64,000 nt of DNA from Macrotrachela quadricornifera (lineage: Eukaryota > Rotifera > Eurotatoria > Philodinida > Philodinidae), in the NCBI GenBank assembly GCA_022393335.1, contig JAJEKB010020989.1:1131494-1195493 (forward strand), given 5' to 3'. This document shows positions 45,715-57,741 of this stretch, in pieces. The position numbers and the translations under genes are program-made. The notes under the pieces were generated by a model. It was not told where the DNA came from and made no database searches. It was given only the letters and a program-made list of their open reading frames with translations. Position 1 is the stretch's first letter. Each line of letters starts with the position of its first letter.

Positions 45715-46065
45715 ATTTCTATAAAATAAAATAATTTTTATTGAAAAAAAAAACTTAGATATTCTTATAATATGTTGTTTTCTGATGGTCAAATATCCAC
45801 TAAACAAAAAGAAATTTAAATACTTCCGCCCTATTTCAACTAAATAGATTCATACTTTTAGCATTGATTAATGAATGGTAGTAGGTAACATTTATCAGAT
45901 AAAAGTTATGACAAGCCATATTAAATTATTTACAAATACTTATAACAAATAGCTGTAACCTTTCATAAATTATGGAACACTAATATTATAGTTTTGTCAA
46001 CAAATTCTTTCTATTCATGATAGAAACTTTCAGGACATATCAAGTAATAACTCATGTATGTAGAG
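45715..46065. other. upstream region of the GT15 gene
   Basis: AT-rich spacer that should contain the promoter and 5' UTR of the minus-strand GT15 gene. Nothing else is seen. Confidence 0.4.
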
Positions 46066-46441
46066 ATGTAAGCCGAAGAGTTAAATAGTAACAGCGGCGA
46101 ATAATAATTTTCAATTTTTAAAGATTTTCAACGATGAGTAAATTATTCAATGATAACGGATACAATCGTTTTTGTTTATTCCGCTGTGACGACTATTTTT
46201 GAAATTGAAGTATTCTTTTGAGAATAAGAGATTCCTATTTATTTTAAGCTGTCCAACAACAGATATAATTGGTTAGAAATTTAAATAATGAAAAATAACG
46301 CGAAATGTTCGATTGTATATGTATAGATCTTAGCGACAGCGACGCAATAGTTTCTATAAAACTTTTAAAATTGTCTCTAATTTAGTGGCTGTTGGATTTC
46401 TAGTAAAATCGGCGCTGGTGGTTCAGCCATACAACTTATAC
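46066..46441. mobile_element. decayed hAT-type MITE, relative of the 41.1-42.3 kb element
   Basis: Ends TAGAGATGTAAGCCG (46066) and TTATACCTCTA (about 46441) match the TAGAGGTGTAAGCCG family with substitutions; the flanks CATGTATG and CATTTATA agree at six of eight positions. CGGCG blocks survive only in traces (ACAGCGGCGA near 46090). About 380 bp long. Confidence 0.65.
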
Positions 46442-49400
46442 CTCTACATTTATATATAGTATAAAGGTAAGTGTGAGGGATAATACTATAGAGAATTAAT
46501 TACAAAAAAATTTGCTATCTCTTATTCATGACAAAGAGAATGATTCTATTAATTTTTCATAACTCATGAAAGTTTATAGTTCTTTGTTGAAAACATTTAT
46601 AAGTACTTCAAAGATGGCTTGTCGTAACACTTACCTTTTGAATGTGAACTATCAACATTCATTTGCTAATAGTAAAAAATATCAGCCCATTTGGTTGAAA
46701 TATGATGGAAATATTTAAATCTTTTTTTGTCTAATGGTTTTCTAGACATTCTATAGTCTTTACGATTGAATGTACTTTTGAGAAACGAGATATTTAAATC
46801 TACAAAATAAATTTATTATATTATAATAAACAAATATTTCTATTCTATTTCTTCTATTTTGGAAAATACTACTCTTATTTAGAGTTATACAAAAAATTAT
46901 TGCTTTCCTGCTTATTTCTAATAAAAATCGTAAATCAAAACAAAAAAAAATGTCTTGTTTGTATTTACATATTGATATGAATCGCTTTTATGATAAAGAG
47001 AAATATTTTTTAATATCATCAAACAAATGAAATTCTTTTTCTTATATAGCCTACAAGGAGAAAAAACAGACTAAAATGATTCATTTTGAGATATGGATTA
47101 TTTTCTTTTAAAAAAAGTACTCTATTCAAGTCAGAGAAAAATACTATGATCCTAAGATACGAATTAAGAACTGAATTTCGTTAACTTTCCTATATCAATA
47201 TATCAAATTAAATATTTATTCAATATAAATATTTTGGAGATATATTATTGAAGACTATTATTTATCTATACTTAAAACCAATGGAACAAAACGGAGAAAA
47301 TAAAAAATTTCACATACAAATATACGCTTTCGAACAAGAGTTTTTCTCCCTTTTCTTTTTGTCTCGACTAACATAGTTTGCGTCAGATTTACTGCTGAGT
47401 TAAAGATAAGACTTAAGTAGTTTATTTCATTATAATCTACACACTATACTCAAATAAAATTTTCATATCATGCATCCATTCGGCAATAAACTTTGATGCG
47501 AAGTAAAGCAGCGTAGATACAAGGAGGAAAGAAAGGCTTGTATTTATAAGTGTATTTTCTGCGAGATATAAAAGCATCAAGAAAATGGTTATACAAAAAC
47601 TAATGATTTTTTAAACATTTGCAATTGATAGAAGTAACAATCATCCATGTAAGCACGAAACGCAAAATTAGTGCATTAAAATGCGGTTTCACGAAAACAA
47701 CGCGTCCAGACGCTATTAAAAACGGTTTCATAACGCACATAGACGCATTTAGAAAAATTTTGAAACATGTATGAACGCAGTTATTGTATGCAACATGTTG
47801 AAACACAATTGTAAAAAAAACATTAGCAGTGTTTCAACACGCTTCATATTGTACTCATATTTACACGAGTTTAATAAAAATTTGACCAAAAGTATTCAAA
47901 CATGTCTCAAATATTTGTTCAGTGGCATTGGGACGTATTCATATTTCCGAATGCCTTTGTGCATGTTTATTTCTTGTGTATCGGACGTGACTTTACCGCA
48001 AAAATTGCTGTTCTAGAAGTGTTCACTGCATGATCAAAATCATTAGTTTACATACATTTTTTTTACATAGACTATATTAGACTTCTAATAAAGAATATTC
48101 AGATAATGTAAAAATGGATAGAAATGCAATTAGACATACAGCAAATAATCCATATTTCTCTACAGTTTGTATGATTAATAATAAGACAATATTGTAATAG
48201 TTTGCAGCTATCCAATATCCCTTTAGCAAACTGCTAAATACCGCTACTTATATAATATTATTAATACTTTTTCATTAAATATTTCAACTAGATAGATTAT
48301 ATGAATAATTATTTATTCATTAAATTCTTCGATAAAACTATCTATCCTGTTACCAGTGCAATAAAAAAAGCTGTTAGCGCAATCTTTATAGGATTAAAAT
48401 GTGAAGCACGATATAACTATTGCTGCTAATTCCTTAAAAATCCGTCTACTTATGTATATCGAGATATATTTCGACATTATCTCTTATTTGCTACTCTATT
48501 GATATTTTAACTAGACTCCAGTTATACATCACCTTTCATAGTACCAAAAAGCCGTCTGCCACATAGAGCATAAAACTTCAACAAGAAATATGAACCCATC
48601 TCCAGATCTCGCTTTTCAAGATGTTGAAAGCTTTACTGTATTATTATTTTGTTAAGTAAAAAATGATTGATGAATTAGTTTGTCTTGTGAAAATTCTTAT
48701 TTAAAGAGTATGACTTTCTTACGTGAGTATTCGACATATTACTTATCCTTAGTTTTTTCACAGAATATATAATAACATACGTATGTATAGAATATCAAAA
48801 TTAGAATGAACTTATTTAATACAAAACAAAATTATGTTATTAAATGTGATACAGAAAAACAATATTTTAATGATTTATTTATTTTTTCTTAATTTAGTGA
48901 ATGATGATTTAAAAAAAGCAATTTTTTGTTTTCAACTGTTTACTTCTGGGGTGAGAAAACACGTGTAATAAAATCCCTTTACTAACTTTCTCTTATCTCT
49001 TGAGCTAAAATATTTATTTTTATTTAATAAGTATACTTTTAAATCATCTTTAAAAAAAACTATTAATCTAATAAAATTACTCAAATAATTGTAAAGATAT
49101 ATTGATAGAAAATTTTCTGAGAACTTATTTAGTTTTTTGTGTGATAGTCATCACTATGAATTTCTTTTTTTTAACAAATTTATCAATTTCACTAAATAAT
49201 TTATTATTTAGAATCTTTTTTCTAACAATGCATCGTGATAATATAACATCTCTAATTTTTAGATTAGTTATTTTTCTAAATATTTGTTAATATACCTCTG
49301 ATTTTCTTATTATGCAATATGTTAATACAACAAATCTAATACAATAATATTAGACAGAAATGACACCTAAAAGTATTTTACATAAATCATGAAGGTATAC

Positions 49401-49733
49401 AAAAAGTATATAGAAGTACTCACGTGGAGTATAAAATATTATAAGACGAGTGCTCGTCTATGGGTAGCTGTATTAGGATTATGTGCACTAATAAAATATA
49501 TACTTATATAAGTGTACTTTATCACGCATGTTATTATTATAATTATGGCCTAAAATTGAAAGTAAAACTTCTATAACAACTAAATAGTCATTTATTTGTA
49601 GAAGGTCGATGAATTGATACGCGTTATAATATATACTTTACATATCTTTATTTATTTTACATAAATTTTTTTCATTATCTTTTTTAAATAAAAGATAATA
49701 AACAGTTCTTTTTTCATGTTTTTAAACCAGACT
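46442..49733. other. gene-poor AT-rich stretch
   Basis: 3.3 kb without any recognised gene. Open frames at 47600-48016 on both strands (68-81 codons) lie over a locally ACGC-rich patch, probably an old repeat. Simple TA- and A-rich tracts abound. Confidence 0.4.
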
Positions 49734-50064
49734 ATAACAGGTTGTTCCAAAAGCTCGTGTCACTATAGGTATACTGTGCGTATAAAATATTTAATTTACA
49801 CCATCACGTAAAGCATACATTTTTAGCATGATTCACACCTTTTTGGTCTTATTAAATCTTTTATTTTATGCCAAAAAACGCAGTTTTCACAATCGTGTTT
49901 ATAATTTACTATGGGCTAGAGTCTATGATAATCAAAATCGAAAAATATTTTTTGGAGAGGACTTTAAAAAACCTCCCATACATGATCATAGCACTTTGAA
50001 ATTTATGAGACTACCAATAGAATGTGCAGCAAAAGCTTTCTTGGTGATGGAATTCTCAGAGTGG
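49734..50064 (+). mobile_element. possible mariner-type left end with transposase start
   Basis: CAGGTTGTTCCAAAAGCTCG (about 49738) resembles a mariner terminal repeat (compare GGTCTATCCAAAAGTTTCC at 3742). A frame running to the TTAA at 50065 ends IECAAKAFLVMEFSEW, like the first helices of an N-terminal helix-turn-helix. No right end was found. Tentative. Confidence 0.28.
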
Positions 50065-50701
50065 TTAACTCTTTGAGGCCGGACAACGCAAATTCGCGTC
50101 CTCATATTTTGAGAGCTGAATAGCTTTGAAAAACACGATCTATTGATTATTGTATAACATAAATTGCATGAACATTTCCATTCAAGATATTTATGTAGTT
50201 AAGGTAATGTATATTTAGTGATGATTGTGAGTCTTCCTTAATATCTCTGCCAACTACCGTGTAATTTAATCAGTTAAAATATGAATTAGGTTGACGGAAC
50301 TTCTCGAAAAAGAACTAGCTCATTTAAGAGTGTTTAGTGCAGGCCTGCAGAATCTGCCGTAGCTTCCCTGCAGCACACACAAAAAAATCTGAAAAATTTC
50401 CCCGAGTTTCAGAAACGTACAAGTCAGAGCATCTGTTCTAGGAAAATGTATGTTAAAGAAAATAATTCTGTTCTTTTCTCAATTCATAAGGTTTGTATTC
50501 AATGAATAAGACGAAACTACAAAAGGTTAGTGTTATTTTTGTTCATTTTATTCAATCGTAGAGGTAATCCGATGGTGATGGTAATTTTACATTGGGCTGT
50601 TAGTCACAGATGCAGTAACTGTGTCGTCGATTTAGGTGACTTGAAGAGTGGAAGCTGTCCAGGTTGTGGTTTTAATCGATATTTTTCATATGGATGATAA
50701 C

Positions 50702-51293
50702 TAGAGCCCTGCATCTGACTCCGACTCCGACGGAGTTGAAGTCGGAGTCGGAGTCAAAAAAAATAATTTTCAGAACTGAAGTCGAAATCGGAGTCAACTT
50801 TTTTATTTCGGAGTCGGAATCGGAGTCGATGTAAATTTTGTGGTGACTCCGAAAATACTTTTTCCACCCTCTTTTCACTTAATTCTTTTTTTTATAATTG
50901 TAACGTCAAAAAAGAATGTCCATTCGCTATCGCGACAACATTGATAGAAAAAAAACAATCATTTTCTTCTTTAACTAAACTTAGAATTTTTTCTCTTAGT
51001 ATGACCTTCACAGTTATTGGAAATACATTTAATAGACAAAAACATTTCAAAATTTAACCAACTCTGATATTTTTGTCGTACATTGAACATATCTGTTTAT
51101 TTCGTCACAATGCTCTTAGAATCAGATTTGATACGTGATAGTACACTGACTACAACTTGCATGATACGTCGGTAGGTGTAAGTGCTCGCTAACTTACTAA
51201 AAGAAAAATTTTCGGAGTTTTTCGGAGTCGAAGTCGGAGTCGAAAAAAACTTTCGGAGTCGGAGTCAAAAAAGTGTGACTCCGCAGGGTCCTT
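50702..51293. mobile_element. 592-bp hAT-type MITE with GGAGTC repeats
   Basis: Perfect 8-bp target duplication ATGATAAC (50694-50701 and 51294-51301). Ends TAGAGCCCTGC and, inverted, AAGGACCCTGC. Both subterminal regions consist of GGAGTCGGAGTCG-type hexamer repeats in opposite orientation (about 50715-50840 and 51215-51285), so the element can fold into a long hairpin. No coding capacity. Confidence 0.9.
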
Positions 51294-51440
51294 ATGATAA
51301 CTCTTGTGATGAGGATGTGATTTATCTTTTCTGCCTTTCCAGTCACAGTAGTAGTACTCAACTCCTTCTTTACGTGAGGGTTGTTGTTTACTCATCGATG
51401 TTCTTTAACGATATACGATCTGCTAAATAAATACTAAACT

Positions 51441-51882
51441 ACTATTAAAATCATACTTTCCAAAAAGGCCATTAAAAAATGAATTCGAGCTTTCATCAGC
51501 ATATATTCAGTATTACTAGAAATGATATCAACATTGAAAACAACACAAAGAATAAAAAGAAGAGAAAAAAGAGAACCAAAAAAGCTGATAATACGAAATA
51601 TAAAATGTATAAAATAACCACATTTCTTAATACCAATATATCTAATGAAATATTTTCTGTTTTTCGGGTAGTTACTAGTCAAATATACTAATATAAAGAT
51701 ATGCAGCTATTTTATACGTTTTATATGCTGTATTATCAGCTATTTTGGTTCTCTTTTTTCTCTTCTTTTTATTCTTTGTGCTGTTTTTCATTTTGATAAC
51801 ATTCTAATGACACTGACTTTACATTGACGAAAGCTCAAACTGGCTTCTGAATGATTTTTTGAAAACTGATTTAAATAGCAGT
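51441..51882. mobile_element. palindromic fold-back element
   Basis: Two arms of about 190 bp face each other. The best-conserved part is AAGAATAAAAAGAAGAGAAA with GAACCAAAA-AGCTGATAATAC (51551-51600) and its inverse at 51725-51780. The outer edges (CTATTAAAATCA against TGATTTAAATAG) are more diverged. Exact ends and target duplication are uncertain. The two facing ORFs are by-products of the palindrome. Confidence 0.8.
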
Positions 51883-52657
51883 TTTAGATTCAATTGACAA
51901 ATACTTATTTCCTATTATTTTACCGTCTAACGTTTAAAGCAAAATATACTGAACAAGTTTACCAAAAAAATTGAAACAAATGAAATAATGAAAAGACAGA
52001 CCTCAATTCTTGCAAGATGACTCTCGCGATCCATAAGATTCATATCTGAGCCTCTGGATTGTTATATACTTTAATTCAACAGAAGTTGTCTGTGTATAAA
52101 CGACAGAGAGTATATCACGACTACTGAGAAAGATTTGATACTATAGCTACAAGCTTTCGATAGAGAGAACGAAGCGGAGTATAGAATGATCGTGCATACA
52201 TGATGTGTATAACGTGCGTATCTGTCTTCCGCTCATTTCTTTTCTTTCCCTTCCTTCGCTTTCAGATATTTCCCCAAACATTTTGTCTTTTGGATATGAT
52301 TTATATACTTTCACTCTCATCATGTCTTCTTTGAAGTCTGTTCAGTTTTCTGTAGTTTATTCATGTATATACAGTTGTCGCTTGAAAACAAGATAGTTCA
52401 GCATTAATGTATCAGAGTACCCTCATTAACAAGAACAATTAGTTTTTTCGTTTAAAGAAACTGAAATTTCCTTGTCAAAGGCTGAGATATTACTATTTAA
52501 GCTACGGTTACTTTCTCATTCAATAAATTTGTGTATTTTACCCTCGGCACAAGAATTTTCCCCTTTCTCAATTTTTCTCAAGATTTCCCCGAGAAGTCCA
52601 TTTTTCCCAGCAGCGGTGCTGCAGCCTACAGGTAGATTCTGCACCCCTGGTTTAGGG

Positions 52658-53099
52658 TTACGAAAACTGCTCAAGAATACCATATATAGGAAAGAGACTT
52701 CTCATTTGCTTGCAACTGATAAATAATATAGAATGAATTTTTTACATAAAAGATCACCAAGAGCAAAAGTTGACCGCTTCGGAGTAGCACATACTATTTT
52801 TCCTTTTCTTTTTGCTCTTGTACAATGACGTCATGAATCACCTTTTCCATCATCTTTCGTTCCTTCGAACATGTTCGAGTAGATTCTTCTTCTCCCTGCG
52901 ATTGGTATATATATCTTGGTTTTGTTCTTGTTATTCAAACAATAGCGTGATTGATCTCGATATATTCTATATTTCTTTGATATCTATTACTTGCGGAATG
53001 ACATTATGGTCTACCGAGAATCTAACAAAGAAGTTGACAAAGATACACGGATTCAAAATTTGATTCTAAGTCGGAAGAGAAATTCGTAAATTCGTTTGA
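52658..53099. other. piggyBac sequence between nested element and transposase
   Basis: No recognisable coding part. It should correspond to the 5' portion of the piggyBac transposase but is too decayed to read. Confidence 0.4.
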
Positions 53100-54598
53100 A
53101 AACGTATCTACTACATACAGTCATGTTGATGCCTCATACAAAAAAAATCGTATTCGTGATTATTGGTCTATGGATCATCTTGTTGCCACACCTATATTTA
53201 GTGAACTTTTCACCAGAGATCGATTCAAATCTTTACTTTCTAACCTTCATTTCAATAATAAACAAAATCAAGTTGCTGCTGATAGTCTTTACAAAGTACA
53301 ACCAATTATAGATGAATTAATAAAACGTTTTTTCTACTGTTTCAGCCAGTATAATAACCTTTGCATTGATGAAACCTTGGCTTTTTGGAAGGACCGTTTA
53401 CATTTCAAACAACACATACCATCAAAACGTCATAAATTTAAAATAAAAATGTTCATACTTTGTGATTGTAAAACAGGTTTTACAATCGATTTTATAGTTT
53501 AGTCTGGCTCTAAAATAGAATTTAATTACCAAGAGCACCTTGGTGTAACTGAATCTATAGTTACAACTTTATTGGAACGTTTCTTGAACAAGGGTCATTT
53601 TTGTTGGTAGATAATTACTAGTCGAGTCCTACTTTGTTTGAATATCTTCATCAATATAAAAACGGAGCATGTGGAATTGTTAGAGATAATAGAACTGGTT
53701 TACCAGCCTTTGAAGTAGTGGCGGAGCCAGGGGTGGGCCAGAGGGGGCTCAGCCCCCTCTAGAAATCTTTGAGCCCCCTCTAGGATGAAAACAATCTAGC
53801 ATTATAACGGAAGGGTATACCTATTGTCAGCATTAAAACTGGAGCTAGAGGGGGCTCAGCCCCCTCTGGAAATTTTTTCTGGCTCCGCCACTACTTTGAA
53901 GAGAAACAAAAACCCGGTGAGCAAGTATTTTATCACATGAATAATTTACTTGCATTACAATGGATTGATAAACGTAAAGTCACAATATTATTCACTCTTC
54001 ATGAACCAATTATGGTTTCAACCAAAAAAGTACACTTCGTAACGAAAGAATAGAAGATAAAACCTCTTTGTGTAAAAGAGTATAATGACAATTGGGGTTT
54101 GGTCGACAAGTACGACATGCAAATAAGCTCCTCAGAGTGTACCGGTCGATCGATAAAATGCTACAAAAAGCTCTTTTTTCGTTTGTTAGACCTTACAATT
54201 TATAATTCATATATGTTTTATATAAACTAAGAAAACAAATGTCAATCGTTATTTGGCTACTTATCAACTTTGGCTGATTTGAGAAATTATTGGAAAATAC
54301 GGTAGTTAGGTGTGAAATTCGATTGGTCGACCACCTTCTGAAAGTCTACTCCAATTCACAACACGACATTTTCCTTCGCGCATTCCATCAACAGCAATTC
54401 AAACAATTCCAAGGAGAAAATGCTATGTTTGTGTTAATACTGTAAAGAGAGTCAAGGGAAGAAGAGATGCTTCATGCGAATGTATTCAGTGTGATGTAGG
54501 ATCGTGCCTCATAGACTGTTTTGAGGACTATTACACTTTAAAAGCGTTCTCAATCATGTATCTCGTGCTATTCTTGCAAAATAAACATTAATTTCTAA
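53100..54598 (+). pseudogene. piggyBac transposase pseudogene
   Basis: RIRDYWSMDHLVATPIFSEL, LCIDETLAFWKDRLHFKQHI (with an Asp of the catalytic set) and FILCDCKTGFTIDFIV give the DDE core of a piggyBac transposase. A TAG after DFIV (about 53501), a further stop and frameshift near 53610, and more stops past 54040 kill it. The C-terminal Cys-rich zinc-binding tail (RRKCYVCVNTVKRV, QCDVGSCLIDCFEDYYTL) survives at 54360-54550. A 178-bp hAT-type MITE interrupts it at 53716; the reading frame on the two sides (LPAFE and EEKQKPGEQ) continues once one target copy is discounted. Confidence 0.85.
53716..53893. mobile_element. 178-bp hAT-type MITE in the piggyBac relic
   Basis: Inverted ends TAGTGGCGGAGCCAG / CTGGCTCCGCCACTA with a perfect 8-bp duplication CTTTGAAG (53708-53715, 53894-53901). 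Inside, GAGGGGGCTCAGCCCCCTCT occurs twice, itself palindromic. Same family as 24796-25075. Confidence 0.95.
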
Positions 54599-54647
54599 TT
54601 ACACAAACTTTTGCTGTATAAAAATAATCCCGACCTCAAAAGGTTAA

Positions 54648-56787
54648 ATCAGAAGTAAAACGAAGGAAGTTAATATATACAAAAAAATAATGAATGCGTC
54701 ATCTATTTTTTAATTTTGTTTTGAGGTATTGCTAAATAAAAAGGAAGTATTTTTTTGGTTTAATAGTAATAGTATAACTGAGTAGGCGTTGATCAATAAG
54801 ATTATTGGTTTAGGATTTCAAATTCAAATAAAATAAAATCGTGAATTTTGTTCTATCGAGTTTAACATTTTTAGTAATATTGACATTTTCCTTTTTTCTT
54901 TTCGTTCGTCAATAAATCGTCATAAACGAATCTTTTACATATAGAATTGGTTCTTAAAGTGTCTTACATTGACTCATAATATAAATATTGGGAATTGACG
55001 ATTTTTCTCTCAATACTTTAACATTTAATACATGATCCAAAATAAATATTTGTAATCGATTAATTGTCTATTTGATGAATTATTCCGATTTTTGATAATC
55101 TTAATCGTGAATGCAATACATTTTACTTTTTCATCCTTAGATTTTTTTCTCATGAATTCTGATAAGAGAAATGTTAATAAATCAAATTTGCTGTTGAAAT
55201 GTACTGCGATCATGTCAAATTTATTATTTACAAACAAGAGTGTTGGGATCAAATCACAAAATCGTACAAAACGAACAAAATCCAATAATATCAATAAACG
55301 TAGAGGATCACATTTCTCTAAAATGGCTGATATCAAATCTACATCGATCAAGTTTTCCTATGATAATATGGGATATGGTTAGATTAATCAATTTAAATGA
55401 AACATAAATACGTATTACAAATATTTAGCATTATAATGCGTTTTATTTTTTAATGTATAAAAATTAAAAATTTTTCTATAAATGATTATTGTATTTACTT
55501 TATCTACCGAAAAATATACCAATCTTCATAGAAACAAAACTTTGTATACGTTGTAGACAAGATGTTTATTATAAATCTGTAGAAATGAATTGAAATTATT
55601 CATGATCGTTGATTTAGAATAATTCTAAATGATATATTGTACATGCAAAGAAATTAAAATAAGTGAACACACATTTTAATTCTTATATTCATCCGGCAAA
55701 AAAAAGTTAGACTTTGAAATTTTGAATATAGTTTCATCATAAGACCACATCATTTTAAAAGTAACCACGTGCTATGAAAGCCCATGGAGTTTTATATCAT
55801 CCTGCATAATTAAGTTTCAGTTTCGACCTATTCATTATCAGAATAAATTGAGGGTCATGAAGGCACGGTCATATCCAAATTTCCATAGACTTGATTTTGT
55901 TACTGTCATCAAAATTTGCATATTAATTTATTTTTTTTATTTTCATTTTTAGAAAAGAAAATTTGAATACATGAAAATATTCTCAATCGATAAGTACGAA
56001 AATTCTGTATTTTTCTATTACTTTTGTAGTGTTATTTTTGAGATTATTATTCTTATGGAAACTTTTTTTAAAAGAACACATAGATTTTCATGGAGCTTGA
56101 GATTCTTTATCATCCTATATATTTTTTGTCTTGTCTTGTATTCATGTACTGAATAATCGTCACTATAATATACCGCATCTTATTGGGTTATCACAAGATG
56201 CTCAGTGTCGATGGCGGAAAATGTTACTGCCGACATACGTACTCATTAAACAAGTGAAAAAAAGTATCAAGAAAAAATCAAAATGTCATGGTAATCGAAA
56301 ATTACAATATTTTAACTAAAAATATCGAGCACTTGGTTTAAATGAAGAATAAATTACAACATTAATTCAAATAAAACAATCATCAGTCAGAAGAAAAAGA
56401 GATTAATCAAAATATAATTCAATAAATAGTTTTATTAAATCAATAAGTCAATTACCTACATCTCAAAAAAGCGCCAAGAAAAGCGAAACATTTTACACAA
56501 GAAACAATATTATCTATCAAATAATAACAGCAATTATTTGAACGTTATGTATCTCATCGCCGAAATTATTTCAGTAATATATAGCAGCAATCATTTTTTC
56601 GACGATCTTTCATTTTCAAAATCATCTCTTTCTTTCCAACTTCTCTTAAATATATCAACAGTGCATAGAATTCTTGTGCAGCGAGAGGAGTGATAGTTCT
56701 TTTATTTGAATGCAGATCGTAGAAATAGGATAATCAATAGTCACTTCATCGAAGTGAAATTCGGGAGACGATAAATCATCGAAACTA
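54648..56787. other. intergenic; unassigned open frames
   Basis: A minus-strand frame 55025-55351 (108 codons) overlaps a plus-strand frame 55092-55382 (96 codons); neither has a motif I know, and at most one could be an exon. Another short frame at 56131-56319 is basic and unrecognised. On the minus strand just left of the 56788 element, DDLSSPEFHFDEVTIDYPIS may be the tail of the hAT relic beyond it. Confidence 0.35.
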
Positions 56788-57739
56788 CACGGTTGGAAAT
56801 AGTATTATTCCAGGGGGTGTAGCTTATAATTTCCAACAGAAGAGATCATGAACTTGTATCAAATGAAAGCTCGTGGAAAATGTGGTTTATTGATACCAAA
56901 TAGTAAGGATTATGCAAACTTTTCAATATCGAACATAAAAAACTTTCAAAAATTTTATACTTTTTTTGCGTAGAAAAGTAAGATGCCAGTAATTCATAAA
57001 TGAAATAATGTGTTTTTCTTGGATATTTTTACATGATTCAATACATCTTGTCGGACTCTACAAAATTGTATATATGAAAAAAATTTTAAACATAATTGTT
57101 CGATTAAAATTCACTGAAAAATGTCGAAAGAATGAACCAAAAACACGCATTTTTTGACATTTTTTATAGGAAACTCAAGCGGTCTTTTTACAATAAATTC
57201 ATGTGTTTTCCATTGGTATTCTTATGTAAGATGCTTGAAAACATATTCATTCGATGCAGTTTTTCACGCTGTGTCAAATGAATATATTTCGAAACGTCGA
57301 AGGCAATAAAAATAATCACAAAAGACTAATTTTGTTGAAAATTTCAGTGTTTCTCTTCCATATCAAAAATATGACTTCTTCAAATGTTTATTAAGATGTT
57401 TCAGTTTCTCAAATTTTTTCATTACAAAAAGTGACTCAGAAAATTTTTCGTATATAGAGGTTTGTAGAGCTCGACGAGATCTATCGAATCATGTAAAAAT
57501 ATTCAAGAAAAACACACTATTTCATTTTTGAATTACTGGCATCTTACTTTTCTATTGCAAAAAAAGTATTAAATTTCTTCAAGTTTTTTACTTTCGATAT
57601 TAAAAAGCTTATATAACCTTTATTATGTAGCATCAATAAATCCCATTTTTGACAAGTTTTCATTTGATATAAAATTCATTATCCCTTCTATTGAAAATTG
57701 TAGGCGGTATCCTCTGGAATAATATTATTTCCAACCATG
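56788..57739. mobile_element. 952-bp non-autonomous element with ~290-bp inverted repeats
   Basis: Arms about 56788-57080 and 57450-57739 are inverted copies at moderately high identity, both beginning CAYGGTTGGAAATA, flanked by TA on each side (56786-56787, 57740-57741). Best-conserved block: AAAAGTAAGATGCCAGTAAT and the inverse near 57540. No transposase. Same architecture as 19264-20227 but a different sequence family. It splits the hAT relic. Confidence 0.85.
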
Positions 57740-57741
57740 TA

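Larger units (their letters stand above)
50340..52649. mobile_element. 2.3-kb hAT-type element nested in piggyBac
   Basis: Inverted ends CAGGCCTGCAGAATCT (left) and CAGGGGTGCAGAATCT (right, reverse complement), with flanks GTTTAGTG (50332-50339) and GTTTAGGG (52650-52657), seven of eight identical. It contains no recognisable transposase but carries two further elements (50702-51293 and about 51441-51882). Inner subterminal sequence TTTCCCCGAG is also inverted at both ends. Confidence 0.75.
50069..54643 (+). mobile_element. piggyBac-like element, inflated by nested insertions
   Basis: Left end TTAA (50065-50068) followed by CTCTTTGAGGCCGGAC; right end is the inverse, ...CCCGACCTCAAAAGG then TTAA (54644-54647). 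The terminal repeats match at 12 of the first 15 positions, and TTAA is the piggyBac target. Removing the inserted hAT-type elements (50340-52649 and 53716-53893) leaves about 2.1 kb, the normal size of a piggyBac. The decayed transposase lies in the right half. Confidence 0.68.

Noticed and set aside
49440..49470. Telomeric or subtelomeric repeat
   Set aside because: No G-rich telomere-type tandem repeat is present anywhere in the window; subtelomeric location can only be guessed from TE and foreign-gene content.
51434..51691. Two facing ORFs of 70-82 codons
   Set aside because: Both are produced by the Lys/Arg-rich arm of the palindromic element.
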